Made by a program: the position numbers and the translations under genes | Shown here: piece after piece, positions 51,476 to 62,436 of the stretch | Layout of the letters: each line of letters starts with the position of its first letter | How positions within the stretch are numbered: position 1 is the first letter of the stretch | The notes under the pieces: model-generated | The model's database searches: none | The model's input: the letters and a program-made list of their open reading frames with translations, nothing else | Told to the model about the DNA's origin: nothing | From: Artocarpus heterophyllus | Taxonomy: Eukaryota > Streptophyta > Magnoliopsida > Rosales > Moraceae | Direction of reading: 5' to 3' | Length of the DNA: 64,000 bases | NCBI GenBank assembly: GCA_025403435.1 | Contig: JAJQZP010000409.1 | Coordinates: 248,001 to 312,000, forward strand

Positions 51476-51566
51476 CTATGTTTTCCTTACCTTGCTTGTA
51501 TTTGATCACATATGGGAATGTCTCAATGAATTCTACCCACTTGGCATGGCATTTATTCAATTTGTG

Positions 51567-52043
51567 CTACCCCTTCAAATGCTTCAAGGATTCATGATCC
51601 GTGTGAATCACAAACTCCTTCGACCAAAGATAGTGCTGCCAAGTCTCCAAAGTTCGAACCAATACATACATCTCCTTATCATAAGTGGGATAATTTAGAG
51701 CTGCCCCACTCAACTTTCCACTAAAGTATGCAACCAGTCTTCCTTCTTGCATCAAAATTCCTCCAATACCTGTACCTAAAGCATCACACTCAATTTCAAA
51801 TGTTTTAGTGAAGTTAGGTAAAACAAGTAGAGGTGCATTTGTTAACTTCTCCTTGATCAGTTTGAATGGCCTTTCTTGTTCCTCTCCCCACTTAAATAGA
51901 ACATTCTTCTTGATGACTTCAGTTAAAGGTGCGGCAAGGCTACTAAAGTCCCAAACAAAATACCGATAGAAACTAGCCAAGCCATGGAAACTTCTCACCT
52001 GCCCTATGGTTGTAGGAGTTGGCCAATCTTGGATTGCCTTCAC
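51567..52043 (-). pseudogene. RT C-terminal region and RNase H of the second gypsy element
   Basis: 158 codons with [18 protein letters not shown] (RT connection), then RNase H features: [37 protein letters not shown] and [13 protein letters not shown] stop follows where the RNase H would continue; its last part ([17 protein letters not shown]) is in another frame at 51315-51560. Confidence 0.88.
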
Positions 52044-52144
52044 CTTTTCCTCATCAACCTGTATACCTTGCCACTCACAACAAAACCAAGAAATACAGGC
52101 TTATCTGTGCAAAAGGTACATTTCTTGAAGTTAGCAAACAACTT

Positions 52145-52960
52145 TTATTTCCTTAAAACATCTAAAACAAGTTTTAAATGTTCAACATGATCATCCAAGT
52201 TTTTGCTATAAATCAAGATATCATCAAAGTAGACAACTACAAATTGACCAATGTAAGCACGCAAAACATGGTTCATAAGTCTCATGAAAGTGCTAGGTGC
52301 ATTAGTTAATCCGAAAGGCATAACTAACCATTCATACAAACCATATTTTGTTTTAAATGTAATTTTCCTCTCATCACCTCCTTCATCCTAATTTGGTGAT
52401 ATCCACTCTTAAGATCAATCTTAGTAAAAACACAAGAACCATGCAATTCATCCAACATATCATCTAGTCTAGGAAGGGGATGACGATACTTTACCTTAAT
52501 GTTGTTGATGGCTCAGCAGTCTACACACATTCTCCATGTCTCATCCTTCTTAGGCACTAGCAACACCAGAACCGCACAAGGACTCATGCTTTCATGCACA
52601 TATCCCTTCTCCAATAACTTGCCTACTTGTCTTTGAAGTTCCCTTGTCTCCTCAGGATTACTTGTATAGGCAGGTCAGTTTGGAATTGAAGCACCAAGTA
52701 TGAAGTCAATTTGATGCTCAATTCCTCAAATTAGAGGTAAGCCTGGAGGCAACTCTTTAGGAAATACATCCTTGAATTCCTGTAAAAGGGAAACAACATT
52801 GCTCTATAAAGAACCGGCAAGATCATTAGTGTTTAAAAGGGCCTCCTTATACATTAGTATTATAAGGGACTAATGGGAAATTAAAGCTCTCTTGATCTCG
52901 CTTTTCTTTGCAATGAAATTGTATTTTTCCTCTCTTGCACACATTAAGGTCTAACTCTCT
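52145..52960 (-). pseudogene. Reverse transcriptase palm of the second gypsy element, multiply broken
   Basis: The clearest part (52145-52339) reads [20 protein letters not shown] and [12 protein letters not shown] with the catalytic FDD. Upstream (about 52500-52560) the strand gives a VPKKDETWRMCVDC segment followed by a stop where arginine is usual, then AINN. The remainder, including the N-terminal RT part towards 52960, needs frame changes to follow. Confidence 0.8.
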
Positions 52961-53181
52961 CCTTTCTCTTTTTCTCTCTTATTTTTCACACTCTCTTTTT
53001 CTCTCCTCTCTTTTTTTTTTCTCTTATGTTCAGCCTCCCTCTCTTTTTCTTTTCTTTTTTCACTCGCTCTTTGCATTTTTAATTGATCTTCAAGAACTTG
53101 TTTTGGAGTCAATGGTACAAGTGACATTGGCTGGTTATTCATGGTAAAAGAGTACCTATTAGTGAAATCGTAATGTGTGGT

Positions 53182-53454
53182 TCATCGATCAAACTGCCAC
53201 GGTCTTCCCAATAAGAGGTGACATGCATGCATGAGCACAACATCACAAAGCACCTTGTCCTCATGCTTTCCATTAGAAAACACCACCATCACCTGTTTAG
53301 TAACCTTGATCTCACCACAATCATTCAGCCATTGAAGTCGGTATGGCCTTGGATGCTTTAAGGTAGGTAACGCCAATTTCTCCACTAACTCGGTGCTGGC
53401 CACATTTGTGCAACTTCCTCCATCTATTATCACACTACAAACCTTGTTACTCAC
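53182..53454 (-). pseudogene. Aspartic protease of the second gypsy element
   Basis: 90 codons containing SVIIDGGSCTNVAS (active-site DGG in place of the more usual DSG or DTG) and HLLLGRPWQFDR, a typical retropepsin end. It lies between the zinc knuckle and the reverse transcriptase. Confidence 0.82.
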
Positions 53455-53660
53455 AAAACACCGTGTGTGAAATAAATTCTCTCGCTAATTATTCTCTTCT
53501 TCTTTAGCCTGTGCATTGAGAGCTCATCTTGCCACTAATGACTCTCCAACTACAACACACTCCCCTTCATAAGCATCTTTAAGAGGTGGCATGTCATCTA
53601 CTTCTTCTTCTTCATCATCCTCTAAAACAATCTCTCCTTGAGCTGTAATCACCATTACTC

Positions 53661-53717
53661 TCTCATATGGACATTTGCGATATATGTGACCCCTACCTTG
53701 ACATTTAAAGCACTTAA
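53661..53717 (-). pseudogene. Gag zinc knuckle of the second gypsy element
   Basis: The minus strand reads KCFKCQGRGHIYRKCPYE, a C-x2-C-x4-H-x4-C knuckle, which marks the end of gag. Confidence 0.8.
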
Positions 53718-54198
53718 TGTCACGACTTTTTGAAGCAGAAAATTCAGTGTTACCTTGTTTTGGTGCAGCAACTTGTTTGGCATCTTTAAAGGGCTTGGTC
53801 TTTGGCTTGTTTGCTGGAAATTCATCCTATTTAGGGGTTGGTCTCCATGTGTTTGAGGTAGCCATGCTAGATCCCCTCCCAGCCATTTTTCTTTGCTTCA
53901 ACTACTGCTCCAATTTGATGGCTTGGTGGACCATATCTGTCAGCTCCACATAATGTTGCATTTCTACCACATATGCAATCTCACAGTTTAAACCATGCAA
54001 GAACCTAGCCATAGTGGCTTCTTGGTCCTCCACTACATTTGCGCGGATCATGGCAATCTCCATCTCTTTATGATATTCATCAACACTCCTATTACCTTAT
54101 GTGAGGCGTTGGAGATTATTGTACAACTCCACATGGTAGTAACTCGGGATGAATTGTCTGTGCATGATTGCTTTCATTTCCTCCCACATCTCAACAGT

Positions 54199-54752
54199 TC
54201 ACTCTCCGTTTCTTCTTCTATCCTTCAACAACTGATCCCACCAAACAATAGCATAGTCAGTGAATTCAATTGCAACGAGCTTTACTGTTTTCAACTCAGA
54301 GTAGTTGTGGCAATCGAAGACCATCTCCATCCTCTTCTCCCACTTTAGATACACCTCAGGATCATTTTTCCCTTGGAAGGATGGAATCTTCACCTTGATG
54401 CTTCCTAAGTTATCATCTCGCCTCTGCCGACATAGCCTATCTTCTCTATTCCCTAAACCATGCCCAAACCTGCCCCAGTTATTAGGTGGATCATCAAACT
54501 CCTCCCAGTCATCATCATCCTCTATATCCCCCTATTGCTCACCATGGTGTATATGTCTATGTTGCCGAATGGGGTTATTTGGCGCTGCCCCCTAGGTGTC
54601 CCCTCTTCCAACCTATCCATTCTCTCATGTAAAGGTTCCAATTCAGCTCTCATCATCCGTCTCAGTTTCCCCATCAAAGCTTGTAACTGTAGGTATAGAA
54701 TGGTTTGTTGTTGAACCGCTTCAGTTGAATTATCTTCTAGATTGTGATACAT
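54199..54752 (-). pseudogene. Gag N-terminal and core of the second gypsy element
   Basis: 54522-54752 encodes a Gln/Met-rich predicted coiled coil (QALMGKLRRMMRAELEPLHE). 54199-54393 encodes the gag core beginning MKIPSFQGKNDPEVYLKWEK and ending with WWDQLLKDRRRNGE. The two are separated by stops near 54400-54520. Confidence 0.8.
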
Positions 54753-55568
54753 GTTTAAAGTCTACAATAAAAGGTTAGAAACCTCACAAGCACTCCCTCA
54801 CATGTTTCACTCAAGAATGATTCGCTTACACTCGTGTTTCACTTAAATTGGCTCTTAACTTAATGTTCTCACCGCTCTTGCCTTTTTCCACTCTTTGTGT
54901 CTTCTCAAATTCTTAATCAGACTCAAGAAAGACATAAGATTCAAGCAGCAATTCAAACAAACTAGACTCTACCCAAACAATCCACAAGATTTGACATGCA
55001 ATACATAGAATGACAAACAAAGACTCAATAACAGGGATGGTAAATCACAAGAACATGTAAAATGCATGGTTGAATTTTTTATTTTTATTTTTTTATTTTG
55101 CTATGGAGTAAAGTGTGTTCTGGGCTTATGGAACCCTATAGAGATTAAAACAAACAAAAAAATTTTAAGATGGGCCTCCAGACAATTTTTTTTTTTTTTC
55201 AGATCCTCTTGTTTTCTTCTTTCCCTTGTTTTCTTTTCTTTTTCTTTCTTTTCTTTTTGGATCCTTTTTTTTTGTTTTTGTAAAACTAGAATCAACACAT
55301 AAATGAGCAGGTGTGCACAAATAAGCGAGAAACAAACGGGAACAATTGAATTCAAATCAAACAAAACTAACTGACAAGTATTCAAAGCAAAACGAAATTA
55401 GCAAAATTTGAACAAGAAGAAAGAAAAAAAAAAGAGAAGAATTCGGCCAAGAAATTCAAACCTTAAGCCGGAATTTTTTTTTCAAGACTCTAAACTCGAC
55501 AAAACAAGAACAAGAATATAAGATAAAGGATATCAAACTTGTCTTGGAACCTAGGCTCTAATATCAAC
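54753..55568 (-). other. Leader of the second gypsy element with primer binding site
   Basis: Non-coding stretch between gag and the 5' LTR, with A/T-rich runs (55075-55290). Near 55548-55568 the minus strand reads TTGATATTAGAGCCTAGG, a mutated form of the TGGTATCAGAGCC primer binding site, next to the LTR edge. Short open frames here arise from the T-rich runs. Confidence 0.6.
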
Positions 55569-56518
55569 TAATATGAGCCCTGCCAACTAACGCGACACGA
55601 CCCAACACCAAATCTGAAATTTGAACCCCTAATCCCTTAAGACACATGTTTGTTGAGCCTTGACCTGTAATCTAGTGAGACACGAACCAAGAACCACGGA
55701 TAGGAAGACGCCACACCTAAAATTGCAAGAACACTTAAAATCCTAGATGATAAGTCAGTTTGTTGAATGCCACAAGATTAATCTTGATAAGTTCAATGAG
55801 TCTTCTTAAGAAAATAAGAAGAATGCAAGAAAGCCTCACAATATTCGTGAATATTGATCTGATTGATTAATTTTAAAATAACAAAGTGTTTACAATTATA
55901 TGGGAACGATTTTCAGCCCCAAAGAATCCCTAAGCGAAGGCTGACTTAGAAAATCCCTTAATTGGCGCTTTCCCATGCGAAATTAAGCCCTAAAATCCGA
56001 CTTTGTTGACTGTAATCCAACAAAAATAACATAAAAGGAAAATAACTAATCTTATCCCTTAAAATACGCCTAACCTAATCTAGAAAAAAAAAAAAAGGAA
56101 AATATCCAGGTTTGTGTTTATGCCTAACAAAACAGAATTTGACACTAAGAAATTACGAAAATTACATTAGAAAAAATAAATTGATGACGGGGCTTGAACT
56201 TGATGACATGGCGCCCACGTGTCGATCCAAAATGGGAAGGTTTTTTGAAATTACAAATCTACCCCACAATTTACAGGAATCATGCACCATCATCAATGTG
56301 AATCTTCTAGAACCTTAATCATAGTGACTAGGCTCTCTTGAGATTGATTTGGGCCTATGCCGGGGCTCCATTTATGTGACATGTCGCAAACTTGTTGAAT
56401 GAGCCCGTTCAATGCCTCCTTGAATCGCTTGGCCTTAGATCTCGTGATTGGACCACTTGAACTGCTTAAAGGATTACGAACATGGCTCCTAACTTGTGCA
56501 GCTCCATTGCTTGCATCA
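55569..56518 (-). repeat. 5' LTR of the second gypsy element
   Basis: 950 bp. On the minus strand it begins TGATGCAAGCAATGG and ends CTCATATTA, where the final CA has mutated. It matches 49169-50171 with many point differences, so the element is old. A frame at 56293-56535 repeats the tail of pol. Confidence 0.88.
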
Positions 56519-57499
56519 CAACCCCTTTGTTGCACAACCTCAGCCCCCTCGTGAATTTAGGCTAGTCACGATCACACAAGCCCAATGTCGTCATCGAGCC
56601 CCCAGCTACATTGGTGCCAAAAAAACATCATGACCTATTCTCCAACACAACCCTACCCTAAATCGTCACCACCTAACCCTGCCCAAGATCTCTCTCCTCA
56701 TCTGGTCCTCTTTAGCCCATATTTCTTTTTTGCGATGAAATTGAATATTATCCCCAGGAAGAAGGTATATTTTTTTTGCTTTCAAATTGAATATTATCTC
56801 CACTAGCCTAGATTTTTTTTTTTTTTTTTGCTTTGAAGATCCTACCTATGCTTAGTAAAATGGGCAGTTGGAATTTGTGATTACATTTTTGTTTTTCAGT
56901 TTGGTGATAGATGAAACATGCTTTAGAATAGAGTAGTTAAATGGAAAAGATCTAAAGGTGGTAGTTGTGGTGTTGATGATGAAAAAGGTGGAAGGGGAAA
57001 GGTTAGAATATTAGATTAGGGATCTTGGAGTTTTATTCTATGAGTGAAAATACCATTATACCCTTTAAAAGGGGTCACATGATCTGCATGTACATGATTC
57101 CACAGGGTTTTAGGTTTATTTTAACAGAAGTCCATTAATTGCTAAGGGTTTAAGAGTTCAGGTACTGTTTTACCAAAAGCAAAAAAAAAAGGGATTAGAG
57201 TTTCACCTATTAAAAAGTCGAGAGACCACCAATACAAATTACTCTTTTTAAAAATAAGACATACCAAGATGATTTTTTTTTTTCAAAAAAACCATCGTGA
57301 TAATGCAAGCTTTACATGAAACCATCACGATTGTTGAACTTTACATGACGGTTTTTTCTAAAAACGGTAACGTCAAGCTCTTTCCTCAGAATCTCCCACC
57401 AATCTAGCTCTATATTCTATGAGGGTAAAGGACCGTCATGTAAAGTTACCATAATACGACAAATAGTGGATTTTATGACTTTTTCTAATTGTTGTAATA

Positions 57500-57960
57500 A
57501 CTTTATACGACGGTTTTAAGCTGTGAAGAAATCTTCAATTTTTACTTGTGTTTGTATATAAGGCCCTATTACATTGTTTTTTTTTAAAAAAAAAAATTGA
57601 AAGGAAATGGTGAAAGATCCCATGACACCGTTTTGAATTTTAAAATTGTCATATGTATACTAGCTATCTATGGCTACGCAACCGGCGCGCCCACGAGAAT
57701 TTATTAGGCAATTAAAAGAGCCAAGCCGACACAAAAAGAAAAGTCGTGAGTGATTAGCGAAAAAAAAAAACAAAAAAACAAAGAGAGAGGAGAAAAAAGT
57801 GACAGCGTGGCATTCACTCGCCTGGAGGAGATATTTCTTTTTGTTGGCGGTCTGGTCTCCCGCCCTACAACAGTTCTCAGATGCTGCCACGTGACACCAC
57901 ACGTCTTGTGGCCTCAAAAAATATTCTAAACACACACACAAGCAAAAGCCCATTTTCTTC
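57500..57960 (+). promoter_or_regulatory. Upstream region of the BBX22-like gene
   Basis: The interval between the transposon nest and the gene. It has AT-rich sequence to about 57660, then more balanced sequence. A perfect palindromic G-box (CACGTG) lies at 57888-57893, about 290 bp before the start codon. No TATA box stands out. Confidence 0.5.
57888..57893. promoter_or_regulatory. G-box (CACGTG)
   Basis: CACGTG in the context TGCCACGTGACA. Such boxes are bound by bZIP factors including HY5 and by PIF-type bHLH factors, and BBX22 is known in Arabidopsis as a light- and HY5-linked gene. Direct binding here is an inference. Confidence 0.55.
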
Positions 57961-58179
57961 TGATTCTAGAGAGAGAAAGCAAATATACAAGTACAGCGAT
58001 AGAGAGAGAGAAAAAGCTCATCTCTAACTGAGAGGATTTTTCAGCAGAGAGAGTGCGTGATAGGAGGGAGAGAAACTTCCAAGAATTTCAAAGGCGGCGC
58101 TGATTCTAGAGCGAGAAAGTGGAGATTGCAGAGGATTTGATATTGTTGAGAGAGAGTGGGAGTGAAGAGGAGAGAGAGG

Positions 58180-58362
58180 ATGAAGATACAGTGCAACGTG
58201 TGCGAGGCGGCGGAGGCGAACGTGCTGTGCTGCGCGGACGAGGCGGCGCTGTGCTGGGCGTGCGACGAGAAGGTCCACGCCGCGAACAAGCTCGCCAGCA
58301 AGCACCAGAGAGTTCGGCTCTCTAATTCTTCCTCTAACATGCCTAAATGCGATATCTGTAAG
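58180..58362 (+). CDS. BBX22: BBX22-like exon 1
   Basis: 61 codons, ending CDICK at AAG followed by GTAGTG. It carries all of B-box 1 and the first two cysteines of B-box 2, so intron 1 splits the second zinc finger. This split is typical of the family. Confidence 0.92.
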
Positions 58363-61300
58363 GTAGTGTTCGCTTTCCGAATTTCGACTATGATCTTGCT
58401 TCTCTCTCGTCTGGTTTAGGTTCATATTTTTTTGTCTGTTACTTTTTATTTATTTATCATTATTATTAGTATTTTTTTGGAGCAGCTATGGAATCTTAGG
58501 AGGAAAATATTTGTTTTGTAGACTGATTTGATTATAGATGATATAATCCTGCTTGGTGACCTCTTAATTATAGATGAAAAAACAGAGGAGAACTATAGCA
58601 CTTTGAGAGCACATGGTTGATCAAAGTGAATAATATATCAATACAGAGAGATGGGAAATAACAAATAAAAGAGAATCAATTCCTCAAGTCCTTCTTAAAA
58701 TTAGATTCTCAGTGGATTGTTGAAAGCACTAGCATTGTATTGATCTAAATACTTAGGGTTAAAATTCTTTAGTTCGCGAGCTATAGGTGAAATCCCATTT
58801 TGGTCCTTGATATTAAAAACATCCCAGATTAAGTGCCCGGTGAATAATATATCAATACAGAGAGATGGGAAATAACAAATAAAAGAGAATCAATTCCTCA
58901 AGTCATTCTTAAAATCAGATTCTCAGTGGATTGTTGAAAGCACTAACATTGTATTGATCTAAATACTTAGGGTTAAAATTCTTTAGTTCCCGAGCAATAG
59001 GTGAAATCCCATTTTGGTCCTTGATATTCAAAACATCCCAGATTAAGTGCCTGATCTACCGAATTGTGTCAAATTAGTCCTTTCATTTATCTTACCTTTT
59101 AAATATTAACGGAAAAGAGGCACAACTTCCTTCTTGAAATCGTAACATAGAAATGAGAAATTACAAATAACAGAGAATCAATTCCAGAAATCATTCTTAA
59201 AATAAAATTCTGTGCTAGTTGTTGAAAGCACTATCCTTGTATGGATCTAAATTCTGCGTGAGTTGTTAAAAGCACTATCCTTGTATTGATCTAAACTCTG
59301 TGTTAGTTGTTAGAAGCACTATCCTTGTTGAAAGCACTATCGTGTATCCTTGGATTGTGCTACTCCCATATCATTGCATGCTCAGTGGACTTGACGGCTA
59401 AGTCTTGGAGCATCCTCAGCGGGACCCACCTGTGCACCGAGGCATTCCCCAGCGCCATCCTGGGGCTTGTCCTGATCTCCTCAAAATCAGAGTTCTATGC
59501 TGCAGGCTCAGAAACCAACCAAAATCACAAAATGCAGGATAAGATTGGTTGGGTGAAAAAAATGGAGCAAGGACCCTTTTGAATCAATTGAGCAAACTAA
59601 ATTTCAAATAATCAAATTAAATTCCTATGCACTGCTGCAAAAAATGTTAGAAGACCAACTGTAATCTAATCTTAAAAGGCTACAAAACATGAAAATAACC
59701 ACAGGTCCCTGACAGGTTTGTTTATTTATTTAAACGGATGTTTTCTAGAACAACAAGAAGAAATTTCATTCTTAAGGCCTGATGCTAAGAACAGTCTGTG
59801 CTAGACTAAAACTAAGAGGACAGGTGCAAGTCTAGTAGCAGAGAGGGAGAAACTATGGATTACAAGAGACTGTAAAACCACTCCACCTACCTAGATTGAT
59901 GTACACATAATGTTACCCGAGATTCCTCTACTGCTTTGATGTAGAGGACGGGTACACACTTCATTGTATTTACTAGTGGTCTTAACTACTCTGGGTATCT
60001 CTAATGGCTGGCGGTGTATAGCTTTGGGCCAATTTATTTTTGAATAATAAGGGGGTATAGGTAAGCATTGTGTTTCAAAAGGTCCAAGGCATACTTCATA
60101 CATTTAGACCCTTCTGCAGTTCTGCTAAAGAGAGAAGGTGTAAGCCTCGTGGTGAGCAGGGCTTCCACGTCACCAGTGCTTAACAAGTGAGGCATACCCC
60201 TGAGCCTTGAGGCTTAAGCCCCAGAGACATGCACCTCAGACAGAATAGACGTAAGTATAATCGCCCTTGAACCTTAAAGCAGCAAGATCTTGTTGTGCTG
60301 CCTTAGATGGAATGGACTTGTTACATATGCTGTTTAAGTTCTTTTGGCAGCATATACAGGAGGATAAGACAATGGTATAACAAGCTGTTGTGGTTTTGGT
60401 ATTGTACGAATTTATTGAGGAAGGTCACAAGAGTTACCAGAGAGATATTGCACCCATGAGATGACAGTTATCTAAACAAGCCAATTTATGGAAAGTTGTT
60501 AAAGTGTGGTCCCTTACGTGTGTTGATCTAGTTTTTTTCTCAAGAGTTGATCAGTTGGTGAGCTAAAATTATATTGTCTTTTATAGATTATATATATATT
60601 TTCTCACATGCAATTCAGTTGGAGCTCATTTCATTCTTGGCATACAATGTTTTGGTACCTTATGTGAGAGAAAATTGCTTTACTATGTGGGACATGCACT
60701 TCTGAGACGCTATTATGTTTTCTCCACTTTAGATTAAGATCTCCTCTGCAGTTCTGTAGTTCGTCTTTATGTCCCTGGTCTCTTTAATTTTTTCTTCACT
60801 GAAAGATATTGGAGCTCCCCACGCACCCTCTTTTTTTCCGTCCTCAAATTGTTTTGAGAAGTAATTATCTACCAGTTTTATCTTCGGCATAACATGATTG
60901 CTCTTATTACTTCTTGTGAGCGTTTCATTTTCCAGTCCGTTGGTTTACTTTTGTAAGAGTTGATTTTTTATTTTTGAGGACCAACATAGATGCGTCATGT
61001 CTTTGCAGGAGATGGTTGGTTATTTCTTCTGTTTAGAGGATCGAGCCTTACTTTGCAGAAAATGTGATTTGGCCATACACACAGCAAATGCCTTTGTATC
61101 TGGTCACCAGAGGTTCCTGCTTACTGGAGTGAAAGTTGGCCTAGAACAAACTGAACCTATTGCTTTGACTTCTTCTGGAAAGTCACTTTCTGGGGAGAAA
61201 AGTTCAGAAATAAAATCTTATCCTGTGTCTAAGAGAGAGACCCCAACTCCATTAGTTGGTGAATGCAAGGTAATGAATGGCAATGTTGGTGGTGGGGTTC

Positions 61301-62436
61301 AGGATTTTGCGGCACCAAAGGTGTCATATACCGGGGGTTTGGCAGCTGAAAGCATTCTGCAGTGGCAAGTAGATGAATACATTGGATTATCTGAACACAA
61401 TTGTAATTTTGAGTACATGGGTAATGGATCGCCAAAGGTATGCTTTAACTTCCTATATAATTTGCTGTTTTCTTGTTTGCATCTGCGCACACACGCATAA
61501 ATGAAAATGGAAGATATCAATACCTAAGACGACTAAAATTCATAGCATATGAATCTTATTTTCTAGATAACATTTAATAAGTTGATTGGTTTATCTGTTG
61601 AGCTCTGCTGTGTAGGAATGCTGGATTGACTTGTGTTACAAACTTATTTGCATTATGTAACTAACTATATGTATTCTTTAAAATAAAATTACGGAGGGAA
61701 TGTAAATTGCATGTTGCCCAAAAACTTCAACATGGGGTTATGATTATAGTTTTTTTTTTTGGTAAAATATTGGCCTTTGATCTCTAAAAGTGGGGGAAAA
61801 GAGCAATAAATCAAAGAACCATGTTAATGAACTACAAAAACCTTGGCCTATTCAAGTAATTATGACAAGACCAATGTTGGCAAGTTCTTCCAAGTATAAC
61901 CACTAACGGTCCTTAGCTATACAATAATGCATGACCTATTGAGCATAGTTATAGGTTCTAGTATTAACAGCGAATTTCCTTTTTTTGTCCGAGATTGTGA
62001 GTTGTGTGAATAGACATATACAGCCATCCAAGTTGAAGAACTTCCATTCTGTCCGAAGAGCAGTGAGATGTTTTAATTGTAGTTTTTGTCATTTGCCCCA
62101 GTATTTTACAGTTACAGTGCTGCATGATTTTGTCTTTCTCATAATAAATTGTACCAGACTGACGGTGGTAAGCTTGGAGATTCGGACTCCTCAGTTTTAA
62201 GAGCAAGCGAGGAGGAACTTGATGACGACGAGTGCTTAGGTCAGGAACCCGATTCGTCCTGGGCGGTGCCACAGGTACCTTCCCCACCCACAGCCTCAGG
62301 GTCATACTGGCAAAGAAGTTCTTACAGTTCTTCCAATTATGCCACATTTGTTCCCGACGTCTCCTACTCTTGCATGCAGACTGCACCCACTTCTCAATCT
62401 AATGATACTATCTCAAAACGTCAGAGACAATTCTAA
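58180..62436 (+). CDS. BBX22: Double B-box zinc-finger transcription factor, BBX22/LZF1-like
   Basis: Three coding exons, 58180-58362, 61009-61437 and 62158-62436, all joined in phase 0 with GT-AG introns, give 296 residues. B-box 1 has Cys5, Cys8, Cys17, Asp20, Cys25, Cys28, His33, His42. B-box 2 has Cys57, Cys60, Cys69, Asp72, Cys77, Cys80, His85, His94. There is no CCT domain, which fits group IV BBX proteins. The length is near the roughly 300 residues of Arabidopsis BBX22, and the opening [20 protein letters not shown] is close to that family. The C-terminal third has [15 protein letters not shown] and ends SKRQRQF, also family features. These nuclear proteins act with HY5 in light signalling and photomorphogenesis. 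ATG 58180 follows a GA-rich leader; the longer frame starting at 58156 uses GTG and is not the start. BBX20, BBX21 or BBX23 are the alternatives. Confidence 0.92.
58626..59053. repeat. Tandem duplication, 214-bp unit, in intron 1
   Basis: 58626-58839 and 58840-59053 both start GTGAATAATATATCAATACA and end AAGTGCC(C/T)G. They differ at only a few bases (for example AGTCCTTC/AGTCATTC). A diverged partial copy follows near 59151-59253 and short GTTGAAAGCACTATCCTTGT repeats follow that. Confidence 0.93.
59326..59567 (+). pseudogene. Fragment resembling a WD40-repeat gene (RID3/WDR18-like) inside the intron
   Basis: One frame reads [19 protein letters not shown], then [20 protein letters not shown] and GSE. 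The D-x-T-x-K-x-W-S spacing, the G three residues on, the F-P-S-x-I segment and the F-Y-A-G-like end match one WD repeat of plant ROOT INITIATION DEFECTIVE 3/WDR18-type proteins. The codon-like GC content contrasts with the surrounding intron. It has no start, no splice context and no other repeats. The gene at 63591-64000, opposite strand, is also a WD40 protein, so the fragment may derive from that gene or a paralogue. Confidence 0.55.
61009..61437 (+). CDS. BBX22: BBX22-like exon 2
   Basis: 143 codons from GAG ATG to AAG. It completes B-box 2 ([23 protein letters not shown]) and holds the linker, including a basic/Ser-rich stretch and an [12 protein letters not shown] segment typical of the family's middle region. 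The splice donor is GTATGC. Confidence 0.9.
61438..62157 (+). other. BBX22-like intron 2 (720 bp)
   Basis: GTATGC to TACCAG. AT-rich, no features seen. Confidence 0.85.
62158..62436 (+). CDS. BBX22: BBX22-like exon 3
   Basis: 92 codons plus TAA. It is acidic ([12 protein letters not shown]), then [17 protein letters not shown], a Ser-rich stretch and a basic C terminus. The acidic and Trp-containing part may serve in activation, as in relatives; this is inference. Confidence 0.88.
   Translation, partial: TDGGKLGDSDSSVLRASEEELDDDECLGQEPDSSWAVPQVPSPPTASGSYWQRSSYSSSNYATFVPDVSYSCMQTAPTSQSNDTISKRQRQF

Larger units (their letters stand above)
49169..56518 (-). mobile_element. Second Ty3-gypsy element, decayed but structurally complete
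   Basis: 7.35 kb with direct LTRs (49169-50171 and 55569-56518), target duplication CAACC, a clear polypurine tract beside the 3' LTR and a mutated tRNA-Met-type primer binding site beside the 5' LTR. Gag, protease, RT, RNase H and integrase occur in gypsy order on the minus strand, with many stops and shifts. The pol frame ends inside the 3' LTR, an arrangement known from CRM-type chromoviruses; clade assignment is tentative. Confidence 0.92.
48748..57244. mobile_element. Mutator-like inverted-end element enclosing the second gypsy element (tentative)
   Basis: The left end GAGTGATTTGCACCAGTGGT and the right end read on the other strand, GAGTAATTTGTATTGGTGGT, are similar over a long stretch that includes TAGTCTC/GGTCTCTCGAC and a run of T. 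Flanks TTTTTTAAA and TTTTTAAAA are near-identical 9-mers, but low complexity weakens this. The host part is about 1.1 kb (48748-49163 and 56524-57244) and contains no gene. Confidence 0.4.
44607..57499. mobile_element. Possible CACTA-like non-autonomous element enclosing several later insertions
   Basis: The left edge is CACTGCAACAAAATTA. The right edge, read on the other strand, is TATTACAACAATTAG. Both edges are followed inwards by repeated phrases such as ACATGACGGTTTT and CATGTAATG/CATGTAAAG (44760-44910 and 57300-57450). The 3-bp flanks (CTT and ACT) do not match, so this remains a weak call. The sequences at 44940-45193 and 47870-48740 would be its interior. Confidence 0.3.
58363..61008 (+). 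other. BBX22-like intron 1 (2646 bp)
   Basis: Begins GTAGTG and ends TTTGCAG. It is long for this gene family. It contains a 214-bp tandem duplication (58626-59053), a partial third copy with smaller repeats (about 59150-59340) and a fragment resembling a WD40 gene (59326-59567). 59580-61000 shows no coding frame; 60130-60310 is a GC-richer stretch with AGGCTTAAGCC-like phrases that I could not assign. Confidence 0.85.

Noticed and set aside
54995..55385. Lys/Glu-rich frame near 55101-55385
   Set aside because: It comes from AT-rich runs in the gypsy leader and has no protein features.
58024..58425. Minus-strand frames of 133 and 99 codons over BBX22-like exon 1
   Set aside because: They are antisense to the B-box exon and its GA-rich leader and lack domains.
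60130..60310. Possible SINE or tRNA-like sequence in BBX22-like intron 1
   Set aside because: I could not find convincing A and B boxes or an A-rich tail with flanking duplications.
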